Source of the DNA: Liolophura sinensis
Lineage: Eukaryota > Mollusca > Polyplacophora > Chitonida > Chitonidae
Assembly (NCBI RefSeq): GCF_032854445.1
Contig: NC_088301.1
Span: forward strand, 37,871,187-37,935,186
DNA length: 64,000 nt
Direction of reading: 5' to 3'
In this document: in pieces, positions 19,321 to 29,931 of the stretch
How positions within the stretch are numbered: position 1 is the stretch's first letter
How the letters are laid out: the number at the start of each line of letters is the position of its first letter
Program-made: the position numbers and the translations under genes
Notes under the pieces: generated by a model
Databases searched by the model: none
Told to the model about the DNA's origin: nothing
The model's input: only the letters and a program-made list of their open reading frames with translations

Positions 19321-20820
19321 ATCATGTACGTATATATGCACAGCTTTCTATGACTTTTTTAATAATAACGTTACTAGACAACGGTAATGTATATGTGAAG
19401 ATGAAATACAATACATATGTAGGGGTATTGCCAGTTTTCTTACACTGAATATACATGTAAATGAAATAAAGGTTGCAACTAAACCCTAGGAACAAGGCTC
19501 TGAATGCCCATACCGTTTTGTTTGGTTTGTAGTCTCCGATCGTTCTCGTAGCAGCTCTCTTTCCCAGTACTGGTCTTGTGGTGCGGTTCGGCAAGGAAGT
19601 TAAATTGAATGCTTATATAAATGTTCTTTTTTCTTTCAGATATTCAAGTATCGAAGATCAGCTTGTGTCACGCAATTTCTTCCCACGTTATGTGATGTAC
19701 ATTGGTGTTAGTCATTCAAATGTAGTTTTATACTATATAATTCAATGTTTATTGAATGTAGTTTATACACACAAATGGATTCAGCTAAGATCCAGAGAAT
19801 GAAATTCCAGCCAGTCAAAGTAGCTATAGTTTAACCCATCAGATAGCCTGGACGCTGTCTAAAACAGCCAGTAGTTTCACAGTATTTTCCGCCAAAAATA
19901 TTTGAGTAGCAGGGTGTTGCAGCCAACAGATTTAGAGTGGCCTAATGAGTCTAGGTAAGTTTTCAGAGCATGTGGTTCAATTAGCCAGTTGTGAGGATGC
20001 ATGTGGGGATCCAGCTTGTCTACTGTATCCAGTCACAGTCTTCCTGGCCCCAAACCGAGCACAGCTCAAGGAAAACCTTTTACCATCTGCAGGTTGGTAA
20101 CATACCTTCCCATGTACGATTGGAGAATAAAGTAGATCTGTAACAGACTTTATAGCTTGAATATCTCATTGAATCATTGATTGTCGAGTTCTTGAATTGT
20201 GCCACTTTTTTGCATGGTCTTCAGATGTTGTCAGAGTAGGCCCCTACAAAGCCTTGATGGCTACGTTCTAAACATGGCTGAAGCCGTATACAATGCACTT
20301 ATTACAGTTTTATATGAGGTTTCAGTAGTGATGTCACCAGAATGACCAAACGTCACAAGACAATGGAAGTGACATTTTCCATTGTTCCAGTCAACTGCCA
20401 GTTGTTAGCGATGATCCGAATCCTAACAACATCATGGAAAAGAGTTAAGCTATGTCTTGTGATGGGTAACACCCACTGTGTGGAAGAACAGCGTACTTTT
20501 ATGTACGCTGTATATGGGAAGATGAAATTAAATGCAGCAAGCTAGATTGGTGACATATACTTTTTACTGCTTGATGGTTTAACCGTAGAACGTTTCCCTG
20601 GTGAGACATCAACTTAAAAATCACCCCATGCTATTTCCTGCTACTAGATCTGTCTGTGATGAAAAACAGTTTGGGCTATGACTGTACCACGAAGTTCTGC
20701 TTAGGTTGCAGCTGTACCATCTATACTAGTGTCAGTTTGGCTTCTCTTATAATCCGTATTCTCTTGTTTAAAATAAAGCTACTTCCTTTTTGGTTTGTAA
20801 GTCGTTTGTTTAATCTTTAG
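19321..20820. other. Intergenic sequence with one SINE fragment
   Basis: Apart from the SINE piece at 20041-20127, there is an open segment after an AG at about 19530 (SPIVLVAALFPSTG in one frame) with no convincing donor. I cannot assign it to a gene. Confidence 0.3.
20041..20127 (-). repeat. SINE body fragment, reverse orientation
   Basis: Contains ACCATCTGCAGGTTGGTAAC and ACCTTCCCATGTACG, the same order as the reverse-oriented copy at 19159-19320. The tail is missing. Confidence 0.55.
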
Positions 20821-20972
20821 ATGTTGGTCTCCAGAGCAGATATTGGTCGTGAAAATCTTCATAACCTTCAAGACCCTGGTTGGCTATTTGCCACCGGAAC
20901 CGCCCTGATGGGGAGTTGTCTGTCCATGGGTGCCAGGGAGACATTACTTGACGCACGGTTTAGAGAACATTT
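20821..20972 (+). CDS. Exon-like open segment, protein not recognised
   Basis: A 152-base stretch bounded by an AG acceptor (TTAATCTTTAG) and a strong GTAAGT donor is open in only one of three frames. That frame starts at ATG 20821 and reads about 50 residues, including a hydrophobic stretch (WLFATGTALMGSCLSMG) followed by charged ARETLLDARFREHL. The borders and the frame fit an internal exon of a small membrane protein, but I recognise no family and find no certain partner exon. A chance ORF cannot be excluded. Confidence 0.35.
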
Positions 20973-21084
20973 GTAAGTGTATTGAAATATTGTTTGATTT
21001 TTATACCTTTGCTATGCGATTTCGGCACCAATACATATGTAGGAGTATTGCCAGTTTTGTTATACACTGAATATACACGTATAT

Positions 21085-21230
21085 TGTAATAACATGGCAT
21101 AGTTACATATTTCTGCTAAATACAATTTATAGACTCTTGGAATATATTCCCATTACCTGAAATACTTGCACTAGAACTTTCTATTTTAACTACTAGTTGT
21201 TGTTGTTTGTGAAGCGTCTGACTTCAGTTT
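21085..21230 (+). repeat. Partial 5' LTR of the + strand gypsy-type element
   Basis: It shares the TGTAA start, GGCATAGTTACAT, a CTTGGAATATATTC block, CATTACCTGAAATACTTGCA and TCTGACTTCAG with the 3' LTR at 23389. Similarity then stops. Confidence 0.65.
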
Positions 21231-21371
21231 CACTTCAGGTTCGTGCCTCACTGCTCCTATATTTAGCTTTGATTGAAATGATTGAAGGGTTTATTCGCTC
21301 GTGTATTCTGTACGTCAGGTCACTTAGTCTGTGCGTCACACTGTAAGGTCCTTTTCATGGACGCTACAAAC

Positions 21372-21860
21372 TAACCCAACAATCAGAAGGGTTGGGATGT
21401 AGATCTGCCTTTGGTAATGATGGCCTATAGATCCTCAATCCATAAAACTTTCGAGGAGACTCCGTGTGCTATGATGCTGGGCAGAGAGATTAAGTTGCCT
21501 ACAGATCTCTTGAGCCCTCCGAAAGTACACAAACATTTGAATCTGATTACCCTTATGAACTTTCCAAAAGAATGGAAAGAATTCATGAACATGCCAGGCA
21601 GAATATTCAATTACCTAGTGACAAAATGAAGAGAAACTGTGATACTGATGTACATAAACATTTGTACAGTAATAGCGACAATGTCTTGTTATGAAACAAG
21701 GCTAGGCAAAAATGGCCATGTCCACAGCTGGAGCTTCCATGGAATGGACCTTATATTGTTACGCATAGACTGTGTGACCTGACATAGAGTACAGGAAACT
21801 CGATGATCCCAACATATGGTTGTCCACCGCAACAGACTTAAGCCACACGTCTGGGAAAAT
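21372..21860 (+). pseudogene. Gypsy-type integrase C-terminal remnant
   Basis: One frame reads DVDLPLVMMAYRSSIHKTF, then CAMMLGREIKLPTDLL. This is the standard segment after the integrase catalytic core (AYR-S-H-ST-TP--ML-GRE--LP-DL). Further on, other frames give NKARQKWPCPQLELPWNGPY and VVHRNRLKPH, the following pol segment. In-frame stops and at least one frameshift separate these parts, so the copy is dead. Confidence 0.8.
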
Positions 21861-23371
21861 GTACCCACTTGGTTTAAAGCCTGTTCGGTGACACCAGGAA
21901 GTGACAATGGTCAGGATAATAACCCTACGGACATATCATTTGGTTCTTGTGAATCAAGTGTGGAAACCTTGAGCAATGTCACTAACAGTATGATTGCAGA
22001 CTGTGACAAACATTGCAGTACTTATCGTGAACGAAGACAAACTAGTGCCAACAATGTAAACGAAGCTTCCATCGTTTCTCATTCTGATTGTCCTAACCAT
22101 AAACTCGATATAGTTATCACTTTGACGGGTGAAGTCGGTCCAAATACAGTGTGGCAATTCAATAATTTCAAGAAGGAAATATGTCGTACGAAGCTGACAC
22201 ATGTCATACGGACAAAGGTTTCAGAGGAAGCAAGCATAAGCAACTGAAAATGTGTAGTGGAGAACCAGGAATGACCGCTTCCATCACCTTTTACGATTCC
22301 GAAAATATCAAAGAATTCCACTGTGGGAGAGCGAGATGAGCCAAAAGACCAGTAGATGCCACCCAGAGCCTCGTCCAGGACTTCAGGTCAGGAAGTTAAC
22401 GACATAATACAGTTAGACGAAGAGCAGAATTTTACCCCCAGTGATTTCTGATAGCACTACGATCAACGCAGCACCCGTCTCGAGTGATCTAGAGGTAGAG
22501 CTGAGCAGGCCATGTCCAGAAGAACCAGCGAGGAAAGACCAAGTCACAGACCCAAAACCCAGTCCTGATTGTCGCACTTCAAGAGGTACAGCAGCTGCGA
22601 GTGAAGTGGGATATCGGCGAAATCCTATATCTAACTTCATGTCATGTGTTCAACACCTCTCTCCCAACATTCCGTTATGACCCATCCATATGACCTATTT
22701 CCGTTGTTTGCAGTAGTTCAGTTAGGCACCGAGAAATATCCTCCGATTCAGAGTTTAGGGGTCCCCACTTATTTTTTCGACAGAGACCCCACCCATTTCC
22801 AGTATATTCTGAACCGGTTCAGTTTTGTAACATCACTTTGCCAGCTTCGGTGAAGAAAAGGCGAGAGTTTCTCCAGGAGACGTGGTCTTGTGGAGAAGTT
22901 GAGAGAATTGACCCTGTTAGAGGAATAAAGATAAATATGTTAAATTTTTTGTATTACTATTGAATTCTGAGCCTATAGTCCTTTTTAGAACTGTGCTCAG
23001 ATCAGCAGCTTATATTTGATTAAATATTTGTTAAACATAGTCTCTTGTATATATGTAGTATTGTTTAATTTTGAAGGTATAGTCCTTTTTAGGACTGGGT
23101 TTCGCAGTTTGAGCTTCTAGTTATGGATTAATAGCGTGAGTCACAGTTTCCTCGTACTTTATTGTTGGCTTCTGTCATATAGATGAAATGTTTTTTGTTA
23201 CAGCATAAGACTCTGAACGAATAAGTAAATAAATTGTAGCTGTTGTATAAGCCCATGTACAGCAAAATTCTGGTGCAGTACCGTAGTAGTCCATGTATAT
23301 ATGGAACAGAATAGTTTCAGTTTGAACGTTGTCCATATTAGCTTACAACTTTGAATTTGAGGGCAAAATTT
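21861..23371 (+). other. 3' internal region of the + gypsy-type element
   Basis: Holds a 143-codon ORF overlapping the integrase end (21816-22247) and a 79-codon ORF (22441-22680) with a proline- and charge-rich reading that ends RRNPISNF, reminiscent of the basic tail of gypsy pol. A phrase ATAGTCCTTTTTAG occurs twice (near 22975 and 23080). No env-like protein is recognised. Confidence 0.4.
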
Positions 23372-23388
23372 TTGAGAGAAGGGAACAA
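23372..23388 (+). other. Polypurine tract before the 3' LTR
   Basis: TTGAGAGAAGGGAACAA sits directly before the TG that opens the 3' LTR. This is the position where plus-strand synthesis is primed in LTR retroelements. Confidence 0.65.
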
Positions 23389-24120
23389 TGTAACGGCGTG
23401 GCATGGCTACATGTTTTTACTTATTACATTTTATTGGCTCTTGAAATATATTCTCATTACCTGAAATACTTGCAAGTCTGACTTCAGAGTCATGATGTAA
23501 TCAATTTTTTTCCTGTTGATCAGTGATCAGATACTCCGAGACGATGGATGATCACAACTTTGGCTAGGGAAGTATAAGAACCCAGCTGGACCAATTCGAA
23601 TCTTTGGACTAAATTTGTCGAAGTTATTCTTCCCTGTCAATTCAATGTTTCACATCGCAATGACTGTCCGCCATCTTGCCCTGAGAATCATGACGTCACG
23701 ACTCAACCAATCGGAGACCTTTTTATATCCCAACTCACCCAGTCAGGGAGTGTAGTGCATCATTATTTGGTAACGTAACACTTCCGCTCGTTAAAGTAAA
23801 GCTCAACTGCGGGACATTCAGATGAGAAGCCAGTCCAGTTACCGGACTCGGAGTGGCACAGACCATACCAGTGAAGGTAATGTGCACAAAAGTACCCATT
23901 TTTTTTGATGTCAATAAATAGCAGTTATCGATTTTTCAGCCGTGTACTTTGTTAAACCTGCCACCCAATTCAACACAAGGAAGCTCCCTGTAGCTTCCGG
24001 GTTTGTGGTAAGTTACTCTGTGTTGTAAAACGACATTTATTTATCCCTCTAGTGTCTCTCGTGGGATGGTCATTTCTTTAATCATACATTTCTTCACCAG
24101 TCTCTTCCAATTTCGTTACA
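23389..24120 (+). repeat. 3' LTR of the + strand gypsy-type element
   Basis: Starts TGTAACGG and ends TTCGTTACA, an imperfect TGTAAC/GTTACA inverted end pair, 732 bases. It follows a polypurine tract and repeats the start of the partial LTR at 21085. The 3' border is chosen from the terminal inverted bases only. Confidence 0.65.
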
Positions 24121-25309
24121 TTACCCCAACCCACTTAGAATTGTAAGGAGGTATATAAATTATATATGTGATAAAGAACACTGTAACATTAGAGGTGTTT
24201 GAATTTAACACAACATTTATACATTATTATCCAGAATGTAACAATTATATTAACTTTATATATTTCATTAAATTTATTCTTCCACATGTAGCTCGGTTGG
24301 GATACCTGTTGATTTGTGTATCGTAGCAGAAGGGTCCTTAACCCAAGTGGCCGAGTGCTCATATGACTCCGAAGAGCAAGATGAAGAGGAGGATGTAGAC
24401 AAATCAGATGATGAAGAGGAATCAGATGATGATGAAGACGAAGACGTTGTGGATAAGGTTCTAATTCGCCGCCTTTTGCTGGGGATGATAGGAGATGGTA
24501 CAGGGGAGAATGATATGAGACCCTCCATAGGAGAGACATGTGTAGTGACAACCTCATACGTAATCGAGGTCTCTGGGAGTTGTTGCTAATGAGCCTCAGA
24601 CCTAATAGTTGAGGCATTTCCACCACTGAGAAGATCACTGGAATTAGACTGATAAGCTGATGAGGGAGATGGTTTAGGCTGCATAGACGGGAGTACAACT
24701 TCACCAGAGAGAATGACTTCAGGCGCGGGGTTGGTAGTCTCGACTGTGCAGAGAAGCACATAGAAACTGGCTAAACTGCTCAGCTGCTGTCAGCTTGGTG
24801 TTCACATACTGAAGCTTTTCCCCCCAAACCCTGGTTTCAGGGTGATCCTTTGTGGTGAGACAAGGGGCGAGATAGCTCTGGGAATAAGGGTGGGTGGTGA
24901 GGGTGGAGCTTGTCCTTGACCATTTACCATCTGGACATCCCGCCTCTCACATGGTAGCTGATTTTGTCTCCGACGGATGTGATATCCCCGAAGTTAGTTT
25001 TGTCGACCCTCCTGAAACCTTTCCCTGTTCCCCTTGAAGTTTCTGCCTCTCCCCCTTCTCAATTAACTGGGCCTAAAGTGGTCACAACCATTGTATTTAG
25101 CCACATCAGACATCAGCAAGTACAGTCTGGATGCAGTCATGCAGGTGCATTGGACAAGCCCACATCCGCCATTCATTCATTTGAGGATTGATCTGTAAAA
25201 ATAAAGAAGCATCAATTTATCTGTTGTCCACTGTTTCATCAATGCCATTGAAGGTTAATGTATATGTCATGCGTAATAACATCCCATCGATATCCACCTT
25301 CCCTTCTGT
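24121..25309 (-). other. Probable 3' tail of the - strand gypsy-type element
   Basis: No conserved domain is seen. On the minus strand, 24528-24274 reads KRRRIRTLSTT followed by a long serine-rich run. On the + strand the same bases encode an acidic D/E-rich run made of GAT/GAA triplets (about 24361-24450). A related small motif, AATTGTAAGG, occurs both at about 24136 and at the LTR/PBS junction at 27720, so 24138 may mark the far end of the element. I could not find its 3' LTR. Confidence 0.35.
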
Positions 25310-25319
25310 TTCATTTTTT

Positions 25320-26310
25320 ACGCCCTTATTTTAAATTTCGGCTTAACGTCAGATACGGTTTCAATCGATTATGGTGGATCACCTTTGGTTTGGGGGAATG
25401 CCCTTTCTGAATTTTATACACTAAATCAAAAAGTCTCTGACCGGTCCGCCGGGATCCTAACCAAGCGCTTTCTTGTTTCGATTATCATACATCCAGACCA
25501 ATTCATCACACTGATACATGTGCAAATTGGTGCGACAGTCATAAGATTTCTTTTGTCTGCAGCTTGCAATCTGCATGTTTTTCCGCCCAATCCCATGAAT
25601 GGTCCACAGCCTGCTGTGAATTGTATGTATGTGTTCAACTTCATCGGTCACTTCATTTTTACTAGGTGGTTTTCCAAGCAGAAGATCAACAGGTGATGAG
25701 CTTCTCTTCCAAACATCACAAGGCGTGGTGAAAAAGGCTCTGTGGATGGAAGGCTGTCGTTCTAGTTTTATTGATGTTGAAGATCTTTCAAATTGCTCCC
25801 CTTGGTCTGTATGTATCTTAGAAGGAATACCATATCTCAGAAGGAATACCATATCTAGAAATGAATTCTTCTACCAATGCATCAACCTAGTAGTAATCTA
25901 CTACTATTAAGATATATTTGTTTCTATGTTTAGTTTCAGACAACGGTCCCAAAATATCCAAAGCGGTTTTTCCCCGTGGGCCACCAACGGCGTCTTGTTT
26001 CATGGTCCAGTATATATCTTGACAGGAACCCTACAACTTTGACAATCCTTACATTTTTTTAACCCACTCTGCAATGTTCTGTTGATAACCGACCCAATAG
26101 AATCTGCAATGCATGCAACGAGTAGTTTTGTTCCTCCCCAGATGACCTGAACCAAGTGAAGTTCTATTTCCCAATCCGTACCATCTTCGGTACAACACAC
26201 CGTTCACCATCTCCAAACGGTCCCATTGCCCCCAATATGACTTTAATACAGGACTTCTAACTGAGATGTCCGGCCAGGCCGGTCTATCACCATTTTCCTT
26301 CCAATGTATA
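25320..26310 (-). pseudogene. Gypsy-type integrase, degenerate
   Basis: The reading begins with a RPAWPDISVRSPVLKSYWGQ segment, then the H2C2 zinc-binding part (SGHLGRNKT at its start, KKCKDCQSCR at its end), then PLVAHGEKPLWIFWDR. The catalytic-core piece RYGIPSKIHTDQGEQFE contains one of the DDE aspartates. It continues with PVDLLLGKPPSKNEVTDEVE and ends near VIHHNRLKPYLT. Frames shift repeatedly. The stretch that should carry the catalytic glutamate after EQFE is deleted, so no active enzyme can be made. Confidence 0.82.
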
Positions 26311-27635
26311 ACCTGGGAAATGGTTACATCTAAACCTGTGCATCCCTAATCTCCTTACTTGTACGTATTCAAATTTCCCTTTTTTCCTACGTGGTTTATT
26401 TTCCCCAGCTTTATCAAACTTAGTTTCAAACCTGGCCAATCGATCAACCTGGGTTTGTACAGTTTGATTGAAGCTACTGTCTAACTGGTCTTCAGCGTTC
26501 CTGACAGTTTCCAAAACTTCTCGTTGCATTCTAACTCGTGGCATTTTGAAACGCTTCATATTCCAGGGCAATCTTTACAGCGTCTTTTAGACTTGTCGGT
26601 TTACTTTGATAAATGGCCCATTCTAATTCAGAGTCATTCAATGAATCAATGAATCTAGCACGAGACAATTTCTCCTTAGTTTCAGTTGAAGCCACAGGAC
26701 ACGCTTTCCTTACTAAACGCCTGATATCTTGCGCCAGTTCCACTAGAGGCTCAGACTTTTTACGCAGCCTGGGGCGCATCTGAGCGCGGAACATTTCTGA
26801 CTGAAAACGAGCTGTTAAAGTTGAAATCAGTAATGGGTAGTCCTTACGTTGGTGTGGATCTAGATCACTAAAAATACACTGAGCGGTCCCACGCAAACTC
26901 GTGGCTAGCTCAAGTGCTGTAGTTTTACTGTCCCACCCACTGATTTCTAAGACCATTTCGAAATGCACTAAATGATCATGCCAACCCACATTACCGTCAA
27001 ATATAGTGGGACTTTTATACTTTCGATGGCGGTTAACGTCTCCATTGTGAACTAACTCCACGCCCGGATGTATAGTCACAAACAAAATTTCTTTGCCTTG
27101 ATTCATAATGCTGATCGCTACTAGGCCCCGATCTGTTACCAACTTCGGTAATATATCTATCTGACATATGACCAATCTCACATTGGCCATCCCCAACATG
27201 CTTAAATCGTGGACCCTGAAAACTTTCGGTGTTTCCATATCTATCACCTACATGTTGGTAATTTCCCTGCCTGGGCTGATCGTCATTCCTGGTACCTCTG
27301 AAAGACTTCATTTCGTCTTTCCCCTCAAAGACTCAATTGTTCCGGATACAATTTGATTGACAACCTCTCTCCGTTTGACGGAGGTGTTCTAAGGCATCTT
27401 GCAATGCTTGTAAATCGGAGGATCCATCGTGATCCTCACTACTACTCAGAGGTAAGTTATTTCCATGCTTCGTTGATATTTCCTCTGGCTGAGCACCAAA
27501 GTTTAAACTTACCTCACTATACCCAGAGCTTTCCACAGATTTATCGTTTTGTTTGGTGTCATTAAAATACCAACTAACCCCCCCCCCCCCCCACCCACCA
27601 CCACCACCACCACTTTTTTGTGGCGATGTTTCCAT
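26287..27635 (-). pseudogene. Gypsy-type gag polyprotein, frameshifted
   Basis: Gag starts at a true ATG (27635) and runs through at least four overlapping frames: 27635-27333, 27311-27033, 27247-26531 and 26571-26287. The first ends with a helical DLQALQDALEHLRQTER segment. The third is the capsid-like core, with FDGNVGWHDHLVHFEMVLEI, SGWDSKTTALELATSLRG and LVELAQDIRRLVRKA, characteristic of animal Ty3/gypsy gag. A run of 15 C on the + strand (27578-27592) encodes a poly-glycine near the start and may cause one of the apparent shifts. The last frame is lysine/arginine-rich and joins the integrase part without any RT. Confidence 0.85.
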
Positions 27636-27702
27636 ACCAGAGTTTATACTTGTAGGCCTTTTTGTTATTTAGTGAGGTAGATTATTTACCAGTTTTATGT
27701 AT

Positions 27703-27720
27703 CCGACTACGATGCCACCA
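27703..27720 (-). other. Primer-binding site of the - strand gypsy-type element
   Basis: On the minus strand TGGTGGCATCGTAGTCGG begins two bases after the LTR end (TTACA). The TGG start and the location fit a tRNA primer-binding site. The matching tRNA was not identified. Confidence 0.6.
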
Positions 27721-27722
27721 AT

Positions 27723-28550
27723 TGTAAGGCGGTAAGGGGCGGTAGGCCTGCTGTATTGATCAGTCTACGAAGTACAACTCAGTTGGCCTAATTGACTTCA
27801 ACTGGCAGATAGGAATACACTCATCAGTAATTTTATACATTAAACGGGAAGAAAATTTAAATATCAATCAAATACCATTGAAAAGAGTATGCTTTTCGTC
27901 GCAGGTGCATACCATAAAAAATTCTAGTATGTAGAATTGTAGAAAGTTGATAAATTATAAATAAAGTCAGCGCCAAAATTCGCTGTGGGCGATTCCATTT
28001 TGCTTAAGAACTAATCCTGAAGTCTTCTGTGTTAAAAGGAGAATTGCTATCGAAAACCGCCGAAGTGCAGTTCGTACATTTTCGGTAGAACTCTTCTTCC
28101 CAGAAGGTAGCGAACAGTAGAGTTCGTTTTCCGCTTGACGATCAGGAAACCGGAATGTTGGTGGTAGGTTCGGAGTTAACACGAACAAGCCGGCAGTTTT
28201 TACGACTCTCACTGGCTGAGGGGAAACACACCCCCAGCATAAATTAAGTCATGTTTTTAAGTTTTCTTCTCCTGTAAGGAAGTCCGTCAGTGTTACCACA
28301 GTCACTCTAATATGATATTAATAACCGAATCCAGGCTTGATATGGCTTAATTAAGAATCTAGCGTACTTTTGATATGGTAGGTATGTCAGCACCAATAAA
28401 CCAATAAAACAGTGATAAACGGTTTAACAGTTTATTGCATAGCAAAATAATATGTGTTATGTATAGAAACTCTGGTAAACTTTAAGTGTTCAACTTAGTC
28501 GTGTCCACGCTATTATTCCACATATGTGGCCGTAGGTATGGTAGGCTACA
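27723..28550 (-). repeat. Probable 5' LTR of the - strand gypsy-type element
   Basis: The inner border (minus ...CCTTACA) is fixed by the adjacent primer-binding site. The outer border is a guess, placed near a + strand GGCTACA at about 28548, because no second LTR could be found for comparison. Nothing else is seen in this stretch. Confidence 0.4.
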
Positions 28551-28876
28551 ATAACCAGTCCATTCACGTTGGGAATGCTGTAACGCTCTGGTTAAGCAAC
28601 GGCGAGAGGGAGGGAAACCAAATAAGCCGTAGGGAATGGTAAGTCTGTTTAGAAGCTTTGTCCCACCCTTTAGACTCAATAACCGGAAGGTAAAGCCATC
28701 CATTTGATGTTAGTCACTTTTAGATTTGTATATCTTGGTTTAGCACCAAGCTGAGCACCAATTAACTTGCTTTCGTACCAAGTAGAGTGTTACCAATTAA
28801 TCATCCCAGTGAAAGAATGGCCCAGTCCTTTCTATTTATTGGCACCAAAAACTGGGTATTTTTGTCCTAGGCCTAT

Positions 28877-29197
28877 TTATAAAATCCTCGGCATCTGGGG
28901 TTGATTCCTCAGTCTCCACACGCCCTTCTCTGCAGGGTCTTCTAAAAGCGTGGTCATGATGATCAGAGTAAGAGTCGGACATACTTTTGCAGTGCGCCTG
29001 TCCATAGACAATTCAGTGACCACTCGTGTAAGTGACGTCAAACTGGCAGACATGCTTTCCATCATGGCGAGAACATCCAGAGCTGCCTGGCCCGATTTAT
29101 GGTCGTCAAGCTGTTGTATGTCAACGTTTGGTGCCGAGGCATTTCGTCCATTCAGGTCTTTCTGGCCATTCAAATTGGCTTCCGGGTCGGAAGCCAT
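28877..29197 (-). CDS. Unrecognised ORF, possibly gag-like
   Basis: From ATG 29197 the minus strand reads MASDPEANLNGQKDLNGRNA, a helical LDVLAMMESMSASLTSLTRV segment, then ELSMDRRTAK. After that a second frame continues with a hydrophilic SDSYSDHHDHAFRRPCRE stretch, so a frameshift near 29000 is possible. The composition recalls ORF1 proteins of DIRS-like and other retroelements, but I cannot name a family. No reverse transcriptase is seen beside it. Confidence 0.3.
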   Translation of the reverse strand: MASDPEANLNGQKDLNGRNASAPNVDIQQLDDHKSGQAALDVLAMMESMSASLTSLTRVVTELSMDRRTAKVCPTLTLIIMTTLLEDPAEKGVWRLRNQPQMPRIL

Positions 29198-29534
29198 ACT
29201 ACTAAAACGTTTACAGACACCTCTGATTACTGAGAAAGCGGCACACACTGAAGCTAAGATTCGCGCGCATCATCTCACATGGTTTTGTGGTTACGTCATC
29301 AATGAGGACGTAGAATCTGAATTTTCAAGGAGTATCCTGGAGTTTATATTTTTCTCGGTCAAAAACGTTCAGTTTCAATTAGTTACAGTAAAATGGAATT
29401 TCGTTTTCCACGAAATTCAGGGAATTCCAAGGACTGTGCGAACCCAAAAGGGGAGGGCAATTAACATGTAGTGAGGTTTTTAATTTTATGGACAGAAAAA
29501 TCACACAAATCAGCTTATCAGGGGAAATATAGCG

Positions 29535-29786
29535 CAGCACCAGTTTGTTCCGTGTTCCTGTCAAGGTGGCAACATGTAGCAGTCACGGAAATCCTGGCTT
29601 GACAGGGATTGAGAACTATAGTTCAGCACCAGTTTGCTCTGTATTTTTGTAAAGGTGGCAATATGTAACAGTCCGGAAAATCCTATCTTGGCAGAAGAAC
29701 GATAGTGCAGCACCAGTTTGTTCTGTATTTCCGTCAAGGTGGCATCATATTGCAGAGGAAATCCTGGTTTGACAGGGAACTACAGG
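29535..29786 (+). repeat. Three-unit tandem repeat, about 80-90 bases per unit
   Basis: Units start at 29535, 29624 and 29708, each with CAGCACCAGTTTG. Shared blocks follow in order: TGTATTT-like, GTCAAGGTGGCA, an ATGTAGCAG or ATATTGCAG block, GGAAATCCTGG and TTGACAGGGA. Units differ by substitutions and small indels (about 89, 84 and 79 bases). Confidence 0.85.
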
Positions 29787-29827
29787 TGTGTGTGTAATGA
29801 CTGACAAGATAGGTACAAATGGCTTAC

Positions 29828-29931
29828 CGCTGAACACCACCCTGGCTCAGGATCCTGTCCTCAGGATCTGACATGGCTGCATGATCAGACATCTCATCTG
29901 GACTGGACCCTGAATCTTCCGCCATCCTAAT
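29828..29931 (-). CDS. Exon-like segment, acidic protein piece, unknown
   Basis: On the minus strand an acceptor (GACTTTTCAG) at 29932 and a donor (GTAAGC) below 29828 enclose 104 bases. They read MAEDSGSSPDEMSDHAAMSD, then PEDRILSQGGVQ. Good splice borders on both sides argue for a real exon. The protein is acidic and not recognised. It may belong with the other minus-strand pieces up to 32402. Confidence 0.4.

Larger units (their letters stand above)
21085..24120 (+). mobile_element. Deleted Ty3/gypsy-type LTR retroelement, + strand
   Basis: The layout is a partial 5' LTR (21085 to about 21230), the end of a degenerate integrase (about 21372-21860), a poorly conserved tail (21860-23370), a polypurine tract and a 3' LTR (23389-24120). 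The two LTR starts align by eye over about 90 bases (TGTAATAACATGGCATAG and TGTAACGGCGTGGCATGG). Gag, protease, RT and RNase H are absent, so most of the internal part and the end of the 5' LTR were lost. No clear target duplication was found. Confidence 0.75.
25310..27722 (-). mobile_element. Deleted Ty3/gypsy-type LTR retroelement, - strand
   Basis: In minus-strand order: LTR end (27723), a primer-binding site (27720-27703), gag from ATG 27635 in several broken frames, then directly the segment before the integrase zinc finger (about 26310), then a damaged integrase down to about 25320. Protease, RT and RNase H are missing, apparently by one internal deletion close to 26290-26330. It is oriented against the neighbouring + strand element at 21085-24120. 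Confidence 0.8.

Noticed and set aside
19322-19594. Minus-strand ORF with RPVLGKRAATRTIGDYKPNK, resembling a cyclin destruction-box region
   Set aside because: Only a short stretch, no acceptor, and no cyclin box elsewhere in the window.
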